The notes: generated from the letters alone by a model not told the origin. Numbered from the stretch's first letter, positions 1 through 7,178 are shown. The stretch is 10,623 nt of DNA from Candidatus Omnitrophota bacterium (GCA_028717025.1 JAQUOR010000041.1:1-10623); one strand, 5' to 3'. A program made the numbers and translations.

Positions 1-789
1 ATTGATGATCAGGCACCTCAGTTTACCGCGGTTGACACCGGTTTAAAGGAAGTTACGCTTTCCGATTTCGAAAACAAAATAAAGGTAATTACTTCATTTC
101 CTTCTTCCGATACTCCCGTCTGTGATTTACAGGTTAAAGAGTTCAACAAAAGGGCAGCCGGTTTTACCGCAAACGTTATTGTTATAGGCATAAGCAAAGA
201 TCTGCCGTTTGCGCAGAAGCGTTTCTGCGATGTCAATAACATCAAGAACGTAACCACCCTTTCTGACTATAGGTATTCTTCATTCGGCATAAATTATGGA
301 CTTTTGATCAAGGAACTTAACTTATTAGCGCGCAGCGTGTTGATTATAGACGCAAACCATACGCTTAGATATTTAAAGATAGTGGAGGAGTTAACTACCG
401 CACCTGATTATGAAGACGCGCTGAAAAATCTAGAAACAGTCGTAAAAAGTCCAACAGTTTCCTTAGGTAAAGCACCGCCTTCCCATTGCGCGCCATGCGA
501 GGCTGGTGCCCCGCCTTTACCGAAAGAAGAGGTAGAGAAACTACTTGCCCAGCATCGTAACTGGCAGTTAGTCGAGGATAAAAAATTAGTTAAGGAATTT
601 AAATTTAAAGATTTTATTGAAGCAAAATATTTCCTCGATCTTATTTCCGTTATCGCGCAAGAACAGGGCCATCATCCTACGCTTACGCTTATGTATAATA
701 AACTGAAAATAACTCTTACCACGCACGTTGCAGGCGGCCTGACAGAGAATGATTTTATAATAGCGAGGATTATTGATGAACTTTCTTAG
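1..789 (+). CDS. Thiol peroxidase fused to pterin-4a-carbinolamine dehydratase (5'-partial)
   Basis: One frame stays open from base 1 to the stop at 787-789 (262 visible residues). Residues 1 to about 150 match Tpx, an atypical 2-Cys peroxiredoxin that reduces peroxides. The peroxidatic cysteine is C41 in SSDTPVC, and the resolving cysteine is C76 in DLPFAQKRFC. By comparison with E. coli Tpx, about 20 N-terminal residues lie outside the window. Residues about 160-262 match pterin-4a-carbinolamine dehydratase (PCD/DCoH), which dehydrates 4a-hydroxytetrahydropterin. This part has the usual N-terminal CAPCEAGAPPL segment, then GHHP (H224, H225), LTTH (H242) and GGLTENDF. No in-frame ATG, GTG or TTG lies in the linker that could start a separate PCD gene, so the fusion looks real. 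Both active sites appear intact. The product is probably cytoplasmic. Family calls are firm; the benefit of the fusion is unknown. Confidence 0.9.
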   Translation: MDDQAPQFTAVDTGLKEVTLSDFENKIKVITSFPSSDTPVCDLQVKEFNKRAAGFTANVIVIGISKDLPFAQKRFCDVNNIKNVTTLSDYRYSSFGINYGLLIKELNLLARSVLIIDANHTLRYLKIVEELTTAPDYEDALKNLETVVKSPTVSLGKAPPSHCAPCEAGAPPLPKEEVEKLLAQHRNWQLVEDKKLVKEFKFKDFIEAKYFLDLISVIAQEQGHHPTLTLMYNKLKITLTTHVAGGLTENDFIIARIIDELS

Positions 790-850
790 GCTACAAGCCG
801 CAAGCTACAAGCTTAAAAAATAAAGGTAATTAAAAAAAGCCTGTAGCCTA
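787..850. repeat. Short direct and inverted repeats in the gap
   Basis: The word GCTACAAGC occurs twice as a direct repeat (790-798 and 804-812). The first arm, 787-798, is inverted with one mismatch at 839-850 (GCCTGTAGCCTA). Two A-rich runs lie between the arms. On the minus strand the right arm forms a small hairpin followed by a T-run, but no minus-strand gene ends here. The first arm overlaps the stop codon of the Tpx-PCD gene. This looks like a degenerate REP-like element, which is an inference from the sequence alone. Confidence 0.45.
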
Positions 851-885
851 CAGCATGAAGCCTGGAACAAACCAGGAGAAAAATC

Positions 886-1404
886 ATGAAAAAAGTAGCG
901 GTATTAATTGAAGATCATTATCAAGTGCTTGAGGTCTGGTATCCGTATTTCCGTTTACGCGAAGAAGGAATAAAAACCATATTAGTCGGTACGGGTAAGA
1001 AATATTATAAAAGTAAAGAAGGATATCTTGGTGAAGAGGAGCTTACCATAGCAAAAGTGAGCGCTGATGATTTTGACGGGGTAGTTATTCCCGGAGGATA
1101 TGCCCCGGATGTTTTGCGCAGGTACAAAGAAGTCAATGCTTTCGTAAAGGCCATGCATCAAAAGAATAAACTTGTTGCCTCAATCTGCCACGGTGGCTGG
1201 GTGTTGGCGTCCGCGGGGATCCTCAAGGGGAAAACCGTCACCAGCTTCTACGCCATAAAAGACGACATTGTTAACGCCGGCGCAAAATTTGTCGATAAAG
1301 AAGTGGTTATTGACGGCAATTTGATTACGTCGCGCAACCCTTACGATCTGCCGGCGTTTTGTAAGGCAATCGTCAGATTTCTTGCGAAAAAGGAGATCAA
1401 ATGA
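886..1404 (+). CDS. DJ-1/PfpI family protein
   Basis: This 172-residue protein matches the single-domain DJ-1/PfpI family, whose members include cysteine-dependent glyoxalases, deglycases, chaperones and putative peptidases. The N-terminal strand KKVAVLIED leads to E16 in the LEVWYP segment, which is the expected acidic partner of the catalytic cysteine. The nucleophile elbow is SICHGGW with C101 and H102. VVIPGGYAPD lies at about 66-75, and TSRNPYDLP near residue 148 is typical of PfpI-like members. Length is normal for the family. The start is supported by an AGGAG ribosome-binding site about 8 bases upstream. The last codons carry an AAGGAG motif and the stop overlaps an ATG at 1401, so a downstream gene may once have been coupled here. 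The substrate cannot be told from sequence. Confidence 0.9.
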   Translation: MKKVAVLIEDHYQVLEVWYPYFRLREEGIKTILVGTGKKYYKSKEGYLGEEELTIAKVSADDFDGVVIPGGYAPDVLRRYKEVNAFVKAMHQKNKLVASICHGGWVLASAGILKGKTVTSFYAIKDDIVNAGAKFVDKEVVIDGNLITSRNPYDLPAFCKAIVRFLAKKEIK

Positions 1405-1481
1405 GGCAGCAAACTTTCAAGCTTTCAAGCGTAGAAAATTTGTGTAGCCCAACAGGGCACCTACGCGGTAGCCGAATTTGA
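1401..1481 (+). other. Tiny ORF coupled to the PfpI stop codon
   Basis: An ATG at 1401-1403 overlaps the TGA of the upstream gene in an ATGA arrangement. AAGGAG lies 5 bases before it, so it looks like a well-placed coupled start. The frame gives only 26 residues and stops at 1479-1481, inside the left arm of a long inverted repeat. The peptide has no recognisable motif. The codons include the tandem CTTTCAAG repeat (1414-1421 and 1422-1429). It could be the stub of an interrupted gene or chance, because the same purine-rich bases also encode the end of the PfpI protein. Confidence 0.2.
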
Positions 1482-1599
1482 CCCCCCACCACTTTTTGTG
1501 TTTGGTGAGGAGGGTGGGTGACGAATAAAGGAAAAATAGAGAATATGCGTTTCAATATATCAAGTTTATTTTCAGAAAGTGGTGGAGGGGTTCAATTCG
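1473..1599. repeat. Long imperfect inverted repeat, possible miniature element or structured RNA
   Basis: The left arm (1473-1497, beginning CGAATTTGACCCCCC) and the right arm (1574-1599) are inverted copies matching at about 21 of 26 positions. They enclose a 76-base A-rich centre. The centre also holds GGTGAGGAGGGTGGG, which could compete for pairing with the C-rich left arm. No transposase or convincing reading frame lies inside. Options are a miniature inverted-repeat element or a structured untranslated leader for the downstream ferritin-like gene. No clear target-site duplication is visible. Confidence 0.4.
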
Positions 1600-1611
1600 C
1601 AGACGGCTTGG

Positions 1612-1657
1612 AGCCTGCGATTTATGTTCGCCAGTAGGCTGCCATAAATCGCCTGCT
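1612..1657 (+). promoter_or_regulatory. Strong hairpin just upstream of the ferritin-like gene
   Basis: GCGATTTATG (1617-1626) and CATAAATCGC (1643-1652) form a perfect 10-bp stem. Adding the flanks AGCCT and CTGCT extends it to 15 pairs with two mismatches, around a 16-base loop. It ends about 4 bases before the GAAGGAG ribosome-binding site of the gene at 1674. No T-run follows, so it is not an ordinary terminator. A role in mRNA stability or translation control is possible, but so is being part of a repeat element. Confidence 0.4.
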
Positions 1658-1673
1658 CATTGAAGGAGAAAAC

Positions 1674-2171
1674 ATGAGGATCGAAGAAAGACACGGGAAA
1701 TTTGTTGTCAGCGATTTTGATGAATTTGAAGCCTATAGGATTGCATGTACCATTGAACGCGACGGCATACGTTTCTACGGGCTGTTGGCAAAAAATACAA
1801 AGGACCAAAAGATTACGCAAACTCTCGATTTTCTCCTGGGTGAAGAGAAAAAACATCTCGTTTTTTTTGAAGGAAACCTTAATGCGCTGCGCGTCGCTAC
1901 AGAAGACCGCCACGAAGATAATGATCTCTTGGGGAGCATGGATTTTGGGGTTTTTAAACCCTATCAGGACATGAGTGATTTAAACAATATTGTGACTGAT
2001 AGTAAAAAAGCATTGGCTTTAAGCGTAGCGGTGGAGGATATGTCTATACGGTTTTACCAGGGGTGTTACGCTGCTATTTCTTCGACAGCAGTAAAGACGC
2101 AGCTTAAACGCATTATCGAAGAAGAGGAAAAACATAAAAAACTATTCGAGGAACTTCTAAGAAGCAGGTAA
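1674..2171 (+). CDS. Ferritin-like diiron protein (rubrerythrin-type, no rubredoxin domain)
   Basis: This 165-residue, largely helical protein has the four-helix diiron pattern of the rubrerythrin/ferritin superfamily. Candidate iron ligands are E28 in IERDGIRFY, E58 and H61 in EEKKH, E121 in VEDMSIRFY, and E151 and H154 in EEEEKH. Repetition of the E...FY and ExxH pattern shows the two internal helix-pair repeats. There is no C-terminal CxxC rubredoxin module, so any electrons must come from a separate protein such as the rubredoxin at 8029. The likely role is peroxide reduction or iron handling in the cytoplasm. GAAGGAG before the ATG supports this start. A paralogous protein lies at 9779. 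The first 14 residues precede the first helix and look unrelated to the usual family N-terminus. Confidence 0.85.
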   Translation: MRIEERHGKFVVSDFDEFEAYRIACTIERDGIRFYGLLAKNTKDQKITQTLDFLLGEEKKHLVFFEGNLNALRVATEDRHEDNDLLGSMDFGVFKPYQDMSDLNNIVTDSKKALALSVAVEDMSIRFYQGCYAAISSTAVKTQLKRIIEEEEKHKKLFEELLRSR

Positions 2172-2197
2172 CCGGCAGTCAACTTTTTATAAAACTT

Positions 2198-3076
2198 ATG
2201 CATCATTCCCACCATCATCACGTAAGTAAACTTTCGCGCCTGAAGCTCTGTATTATTTTGACCGGCACAGGCATGGCTATTGAATTTATCGGAGGATTCC
2301 TCTCCAACAGCCTTGCGCTTATTTCCGACGCCGGACACATGCTCACGCACCTCTTTGCGCTTGGAATGAGCTATTTTGCGGTGCTTCTTGCACTTAAACC
2401 GGCAAGTAAACGCCACACCTATGGATTCTACAGGGCAGAGGTTCTTGCCGCGTTCATCAACGGCATGGTCCTCATTTTTGTTTCGGCATACATTGCATAT
2501 GAGGCATGGGTGCGCTTCTTGCATCCTGAAGTTATCAGGATACAGGAAATGTTCCTTGTTTCGGTGCTGGGCCTGATAATAAACGGAGCAACTATTTTTC
2601 TGTTGGCAAAAGTAAGTTCCGGCGACCTTAATATTCGCAGCGCCATACTTCATGAATTGGGCGATATGATTTCCAGTGTGGCGGTAGTAGCAGGAGCTAT
2701 TATCATATTTTATACGCATAATTACCTCATTGACTCTATACTGTCTTTTGCTATCTGTGTACTGATTGCGGTGTGGGCGGTACGCCTTTTGATCGATTCG
2801 TCACACATACTACTCGAATCCACGCCCAAACACCTGGATATCGATGAGGTGATGCGAGCGGTAAAAGCAGAAGTTCCCGGGGTCCACCACATGCACCACG
2901 TGCACATCTGGACCATCTCGACAACGATGTACGCGCTTACCGCGCACGTGGTTATTGAAGATTGCAGTGTTTCTGCTGCGAATGAGTTGTTGCATTTGAT
3001 AAACGATTTTCTAAAGAATAGATTCAATATCGAACACACTAACATCCAATTTGAATGCGTCGTAAAAAAGACGTAA
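2198..3076 (+). CDS. Cation diffusion facilitator (CDF) metal exporter
   Basis: This 292-residue protein matches the CzcD/ZitB branch of CDF proteins, which export zinc or related divalent metals in exchange for protons across the inner membrane. A His-rich N-terminus (MHHSHHHH) leads into about six hydrophobic segments over residues 14-205. The transport site in TM2 is H47-x-x-x-H51 in DAGHMLTH, and in TM5 H152-x-x-x-D156 in HELGD. Most zinc members have HxxxD in TM2, so H51 is a variation. The C-terminal cytoplasmic domain (about 206-292) has the typical VHHMHHVHIWTIS stretch. The gene begins 26 bases after the ferritin-like gene with no convincing Shine-Dalgarno sequence, which suggests translational coupling or weak expression. 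Metal specificity cannot be settled from sequence. Confidence 0.93.
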   Translation: MHHSHHHHVSKLSRLKLCIILTGTGMAIEFIGGFLSNSLALISDAGHMLTHLFALGMSYFAVLLALKPASKRHTYGFYRAEVLAAFINGMVLIFVSAYIAYEAWVRFLHPEVIRIQEMFLVSVLGLIINGATIFLLAKVSSGDLNIRSAILHELGDMISSVAVVAGAIIIFYTHNYLIDSILSFAICVLIAVWAVRLLIDSSHILLESTPKHLDIDEVMRAVKAEVPGVHHMHHVHIWTISTTMYALTAHVVIEDCSVSAANELLHLINDFLKNRFNIEHTNIQFECVVKKT

Positions 3077-3110
3077 CTTTTCGTAATCGCCGACTACGTA
3101 CACAGAAACA

Positions 3111-4787
3111 ATGGATATGAATACCATTTCGATCCTTATTGGCGGTAAAGCCGGCGACGGTATCGATACGACGGGCTTTATCGTCGCGCATATTTTCAGC
3201 CGCTTAGGCTATCGTGTCTATGTGTATCGCGATTACCCCTCTATCATACGGGGTGGCCATACCTTTTCTATCATCAGGGTTTCACAGCATGCAATAGCAG
3301 CTCACGAAGAAGCAATCGATTTTCTTCTTGCCCTCAACCAGGAGACTTTTGATTTACACCATCACCGTTTAAAAGAGGACGCCTTGATCATTTATAATTC
3401 GGAGGCGGTAAAACTCGATACCTCTATTCGTCATAAAAGCATCGGCCTGCCGTTTGAAAAAATCATCAAAGAAGAAGGTGCGCCGGCGATAATGCGTAAC
3501 TCATGCATGATTGGATTATTTGCGAAAGCACTTAATATTCCCTGGGAAGTAATAGAGGGGACTTTTAAGAAAAATGTTTCCAGAGAATTTGAGCTTAACA
3601 TGAAAGTGGCATCGCGGGGGTATCGAGAGATAGAACCGTTGCGTTCCCTTGAAACCCTCTCGCAGCCGATTTTTCCGTTATTGAGCGGCAACGAAGCCAT
3701 AGGCCTGGGTCTTATCAAAGGAGGCCTTAAAGCCTATATCGGCTATCCCATGACGCCGGTAAGCGGCGTATTGCATTTTCTCGCCGGACTTGCGCAAAAA
3801 TTTTCTCTCTACGTTATTCATCCCGAAAATGAGATAAGCGTCATGATGATGGCAATGGGATTTGCATACATGGGAGAGAGGGTAGCAGTAGGCTCTTCGG
3901 GCGGCGGGTTTTGCCTGATGACCGAGGGTTTGAGTTTTTCCGGCATGAGCGAATTACCGGTAGTAATCGTGTTGGGCCAACGAACAGGTCCGAGTACGGG
4001 ATTGCCCACCTATACCGCGCAAACCGAGCTGACATTTGCTATGGCTTCCGGCCAGGGAGAGTTTCCACGGTTCATCGTTGCCCCGTCTGACGCAGAAGAT
4101 GCTTATTACTGGTCAGCGATGGCGCTCGAGTTTTCCTGGAAATATCAGATTCCGGCTTTTATCCTGGCGGATAAGACAGTATGCGAAGGAATGTATAGTT
4201 TCGATAAAGATTCGATAGCGAGCATTCTCGAAGAGAAGCTGCTTTTATGGGATAGGAAGACCCCTTATCAGCGATATGCGGATACCAAAGAAGGCGTTTC
4301 TCCGCTTGCGTTTGCGCCGACCAAAGACGCGGTCATCAAAGTAAACAGTTACGAACACGATGCTTCCGGCATCACTACTGAAGATGCTCAGAGTACCAAG
4401 AAAATGCAGGAGAAGCGTCTGCGCAAAGAAGAATACTTGTATGAAGAATTAACGCATTACGTAACGGTTACCGTCAGCGGCAACAACGATGCTTCGTCTG
4501 CGCTGCTTTGCTGGGGTTCAAATAAAGGAGTATGCAGCGAAGTCGCTGAGAGATTAAGATTAAGAATGATTCACGTTGCGGTGTTGTCGCCGTTTCCTTT
4601 ACAGCAGTTCAAAGAAGCGCTCGCGGGGGTTGAGAAGATACTCTGTGTTGAGAATAACGCTTCAGGACAGCTGGCGCGCCTTATAAGTTCGTACGGGATA
4701 GGGGTTGATGAAAAAATATTAAAATACGACGGAAGACCGTTTACCATCGATGAACTTTATGGGCGCATAAAAGCCATCATATCATGA
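3111..4787 (+). CDS. korA: 2-oxoacid:ferredoxin oxidoreductase, fused gamma-alpha subunit
   Basis: This 558-residue protein is the gamma-alpha chain of a two-subunit 2-oxoacid:ferredoxin oxidoreductase. These enzymes oxidatively decarboxylate a 2-oxoacid to acyl-CoA and reduce ferredoxin. Residues 1 to about 180 form the gamma domain, with GGKAGDGIDTTG near 11-22 and RDYPSIIRGGHT near 40-51. The alpha domain begins at about 192 with GNEAIGLG and carries YPMTP (212-216), a form of the YPITP substrate-site motif. The segment EHDASGITTED and the following KxR-rich stretch are typical of the region between alpha domains I and II. The start used is the first of two close in-frame ATGs (3111 and 3117); neither has a clear ribosome-binding site. 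It overlaps the beta gene by ATGA. The substrate (2-oxoglutarate, pyruvate or other) is undetermined. Confidence 0.9.
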   Translation: MDMNTISILIGGKAGDGIDTTGFIVAHIFSRLGYRVYVYRDYPSIIRGGHTFSIIRVSQHAIAAHEEAIDFLLALNQETFDLHHHRLKEDALIIYNSEAVKLDTSIRHKSIGLPFEKIIKEEGAPAIMRNSCMIGLFAKALNIPWEVIEGTFKKNVSREFELNMKVASRGYREIEPLRSLETLSQPIFPLLSGNEAIGLGLIKGGLKAYIGYPMTPVSGVLHFLAGLAQKFSLYVIHPENEISVMMMAMGFAYMGERVAVGSSGGGFCLMTEGLSFSGMSELPVVIVLGQRTGPSTGLPTYTAQTELTFAMASGQGEFPRFIVAPSDAEDAYYWSAMALEFSWKYQIPAFILADKTVCEGMYSFDKDSIASILEEKLLLWDRKTPYQRYADTKEGVSPLAFAPTKDAVIKVNSYEHDASGITTEDAQSTKKMQEKRLRKEEYLYEELTHYVTVTVSGNNDASSALLCWGSNKGVCSEVAERLRLRMIHVAVLSPFPLQQFKEALAGVEKILCVENNASGQLARLISSYGIGVDEKILKYDGRPFTIDELYGRIKAIIS

Positions 4788-5635
4788 TTCAAAAAAATCT
4801 TGGAACGTACGCAAGAAATACCTGGTGTCCTGGGTGCGGCAACTTTGCTATTTTAAACTCCATAACAAATGTTTTGCTCTCATTGCAGGAAGAAGGGTTG
4901 GCCCTGGAAGAAGTTGCACTTGTTGCCGGTATCGGTTGCCACGGGAAAATCGTCGATTATATTAATGTAAATAGTTTCTATTCGTTACATGGCAGAACAG
5001 TACCGCCGGCAATAGGGATAAAACTGGCCGGAGAGCGCATGAAAGTCATTATCTTCTCCGGCGACGGTGACGCATATGGCGAAGGTCTTGAACATCTGAT
5101 ATTTGCGGCCAAAAGAAACATAGATATTACCGTGATAGTCCATGACAACCGCGTATACGGTCTTACGACCGGTCAATATACGCCGACATCGCCGCTGGGG
5201 TTTCGCGGCCGCTCTACGCCTTCGGGCACCAAAGAATTGCCGCTTAATCCCCTTGAGCTTTTGCTTGTCAGCGGTGCGACTTTTCTTGCCAGAGGGTATT
5301 CCAACCGTATGCCGATGCTTAAAGAAATCATCAAGGCCGCGATAGCACATCGAGGATTCTCTCTGGTAGACGTGCTACAGGTATGCGTGACGTACTTCGA
5401 TAGGTATGAATATTATAATGGACGGGTGTATGATCTTAAAGATAATAATCGTCAGGATTTCGACGAAGCATTGAAGAAAATAAAAGAGTGGGATTACAAC
5501 AACGATGTTCCCATTGCGCTGGGAGTATTCTATCAGAAAGAGATGCCGAGCTTCGAGAAGCAATTTATCAGCCCGGCGCTCTTGAATGGATCATGCGAAG
5601 AGAAAATAAAACAATTTTTAGATGAGCGTCGCTAA
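4784..5635 (+). CDS. korB: 2-oxoacid:ferredoxin oxidoreductase, beta subunit
   Basis: This 283-residue protein is the thiamine-diphosphate subunit that partners the upstream chain. CPGCG gives C15 and C18, GIGCHGK gives C52 and LQVCVTYF gives C201. These correspond to the four [4Fe-4S] ligands known in the Sulfolobus-type enzymes, so a cluster is expected. GDGD (93-96) and HDN near 120-122 form the Mg-ThDP motif, and YGLTTGQYTPTSP follows as usual. The ATG overlaps the stop of the alpha gene by 4 bases, so translation is coupled and the subunits are probably made in equal amounts. No separate ferredoxin-like delta subunit is present in the window, as expected for the two-subunit type. Confidence 0.92.
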   Translation: MIQKNLGTYARNTWCPGCGNFAILNSITNVLLSLQEEGLALEEVALVAGIGCHGKIVDYINVNSFYSLHGRTVPPAIGIKLAGERMKVIIFSGDGDAYGEGLEHLIFAAKRNIDITVIVHDNRVYGLTTGQYTPTSPLGFRGRSTPSGTKELPLNPLELLLVSGATFLARGYSNRMPMLKEIIKAAIAHRGFSLVDVLQVCVTYFDRYEYYNGRVYDLKDNNRQDFDEALKKIKEWDYNNDVPIALGVFYQKEMPSFEKQFISPALLNGSCEEKIKQFLDERR

Positions 5636-5668
5636 GGGGGGTTCTTCCCGGCACGGGGAGTGTTTTGA

Positions 5669-6616
5669 ATGACTGAAGCAGAAAAAAGGATTTTGCAGGC
5701 AAAAAGCGTTGTGATTGCCGGGCACATTCATCCTGACGGTGACTGCATCGGTTCAATGCTCGCGCTGGGCTTGGGATTGGAGGGGTTGGGGAAACGCGTC
5801 TTTATGGTCAGCTACGAAGATGTCCCCCATCAGTATAGGCACTTACCGGGAGCAGAGCGTATTGTAAAAAAGATAAGCGCAGGGTGCGACGTTGCAATCG
5901 CGGTCGATTGCGGCAGCAAAGAGATGCTGGGCGGGGCATTCGCGGCGTTTAAAAAATCGCGGTGTATCGTCGAAATAGATCACCATGCCTTCCGGATTCC
6001 CTTCGGCGACCTGGGCATTATCGATACACATGCTTCATGTGTGGGAGAAATAGTTTTTACGCTGCTTAATACCTTTAAAACGACCGTAACGAAAGACATA
6101 GCAAAGAATATATTGACCTCCATTATCGTTGAAACGAGTTCTTTCCGCCTGCCAAAGGTAAGGGCATTTACCTTCGAGGTCTGCCGCAGGCTCATGCAGA
6201 CAGGAATGGATTTTTATTCGCTAGTTGATAGCGTATTCTGGTCAAAGAACAAAGAAGCAGCAATTCTTTCAGGGATGTGCCTGGCCCGGTGTAAGTTTAT
6301 GCATCACGGAAAACTCGCCTGGTCCTCGGTGCGAAGAGCCGACATAAAAAGGATGAAAGGCAAAGATGAAGATGTTGATACGGTTGCCGATGAAATACGG
6401 TCAATAAAAGGGGTAGAAATTGCAATCTTTTTTCGGGAAAAGAGCAAACGGTTTACAAGGGTCAGCTTGCGCTCTAAGGGCAGTATCAATGCGGGCAAAC
6501 TCGCCCAGCGTTACGGCGGCGGAGGCCATTTTGACGTTGCCGGGTGCCTGATTCCTAACAATACAAAAGAGATGCAGGGATTTTTGAAACGTGCATGCGA
6601 TATGGTAGGTCCGTAG
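5669..6616 (+). CDS. DHH/DHHA1 family phosphoesterase (NrnA-like)
   Basis: This 315-residue protein matches NrnA-type phosphoesterases, which degrade short oligoribonucleotides and in some cases pAp or cyclic-dinucleotide products, using two metal ions. The metal-site motifs appear in order: HPDGDCIGS (H21, D23, D25), AVDCGS (D80), DHH at 104-106, and IIVETSSFR with E155 where many relatives have Asp. The C-terminal DHHA1 substrate domain carries GGGGHFDVAGC (283-293), close to the usual GGGGH-xx-AAGC. Length is normal. The start has a GGGGAG motif about 10 bases upstream and lies 33 bases after korB. Whether it acts on nano-RNA, pAp or a dinucleotide second messenger cannot be told from the sequence. 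Confidence 0.9.
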   Translation: MTEAEKRILQAKSVVIAGHIHPDGDCIGSMLALGLGLEGLGKRVFMVSYEDVPHQYRHLPGAERIVKKISAGCDVAIAVDCGSKEMLGGAFAAFKKSRCIVEIDHHAFRIPFGDLGIIDTHASCVGEIVFTLLNTFKTTVTKDIAKNILTSIIVETSSFRLPKVRAFTFEVCRRLMQTGMDFYSLVDSVFWSKNKEAAILSGMCLARCKFMHHGKLAWSSVRRADIKRMKGKDEDVDTVADEIRSIKGVEIAIFFREKSKRFTRVSLRSKGSINAGKLAQRYGGGGHFDVAGCLIPNNTKEMQGFLKRACDMVGP

Positions 6617-6650
6617 TCTCGCATAACCACAATACAGGAGTGTTTGTGCT

Positions 6651-7178
6651 ATGAGTATTACTACAAAACGCGGAGACAGGGGGGAAACGTGCTTATATTG
6701 GGGAGGCAACGTGAGCAAGGATAGCGCGCGTATTGAGGCAAACGGTATGCTCGATGAACTAAGTTCTTTTTTGGGGTTATTGAAGAGCGTGGTGCATCGC
6801 AAAAGAACAAAAATAATTCTGACAGGCCTACAAAAAGATTTATTGCTTATCGGCGCCGAAATTGCCACGAAAACAAATTTTCTCCATAAACTTAAAAAAA
6901 GGATAACACCTAAAGATATACGACGCCTCGAAGAACATGTTGCGGACCTTGAGAAAGACTTGCATTTTCGCTCTTTTGCCTTAGGCGGAGAGAACCTGGT
7001 TGCAAGCGGTTTCGACCTGGCGCGGGTGCTTGCGCGAAAGCTGGAGCGCTGCACGGTGACATTAACAAAGAAACGAATGCTTAAAAATCCCAATATCCTT
7101 GTGTATCTAAATCGTCTATCCGATCTTTTGTACCTTTTAGCCTGCAACCATCAGCGATGCTCTCGCAAAAACAAATAA
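6651..7178 (+). CDS. Corrinoid adenosyltransferase (PduO type)
   Basis: This 175-residue protein matches PduO/MMAB-type ATP:cob(I)alamin adenosyltransferases, which attach the 5'-deoxyadenosyl group of ATP to reduced cobalamin in a trimeric enzyme. The ATP-binding N-terminal motif TKRGDRGETCLYWGG (5-19) is followed by VSKDSARIEANG and DELSSFLG (35-42). The FALGGENLVASG segment (109-120) leads to the ARKLER helix (128-133), where relatives usually read RRAER. The C-terminal signature YLNRLSDLLYLLA (152-164) is well kept. An ACAGGAG ribosome-binding site supports the start, 34 bases after the phosphoesterase gene. No B12-dependent enzyme or other B12 gene is nearby, so the user of adenosylcobalamin is elsewhere in the genome. 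Confidence 0.9.
   Translation: MSITTKRGDRGETCLYWGGNVSKDSARIEANGMLDELSSFLGLLKSVVHRKRTKIILTGLQKDLLLIGAEIATKTNFLHKLKKRITPKDIRRLEEHVADLEKDLHFRSFALGGENLVASGFDLARVLARKLERCTVTLTKKRMLKNPNILVYLNRLSDLLYLLACNHQRCSRKNK

Noticed and set aside
1581..1600. Possible tRNA T-arm (GGGTTCAATTC)
   Set aside because: The flanking bases do not pair into a T-stem and no D-arm, anticodon arm or acceptor stem fits around it.
2198..2221. His-rich N-terminus of the CDF protein as an artificial tag
   Set aside because: Native His-rich N-termini are common in CDF exporters, and the surrounding DNA is continuous genomic sequence.
2066..2719. 217-residue minus-strand open frame
   Set aside because: It lies across the ferritin-like and CDF genes, whose families are clear on the + strand, and its translation shows no domain or sensible composition.
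6128..6148. Loss of the metal-binding Asp in the phosphoesterase (VETSSFR)
   Set aside because: Glu at this place is conservative and, as far as I recall, occurs in other DHH-family members, so it is not good evidence of inactivation.
6401..7147. 248-residue minus-strand open frame
   Set aside because: It is antisense to the phosphoesterase and adenosyltransferase genes, is Arg- and Ser-rich and has no motif; it is a shadow of those genes.
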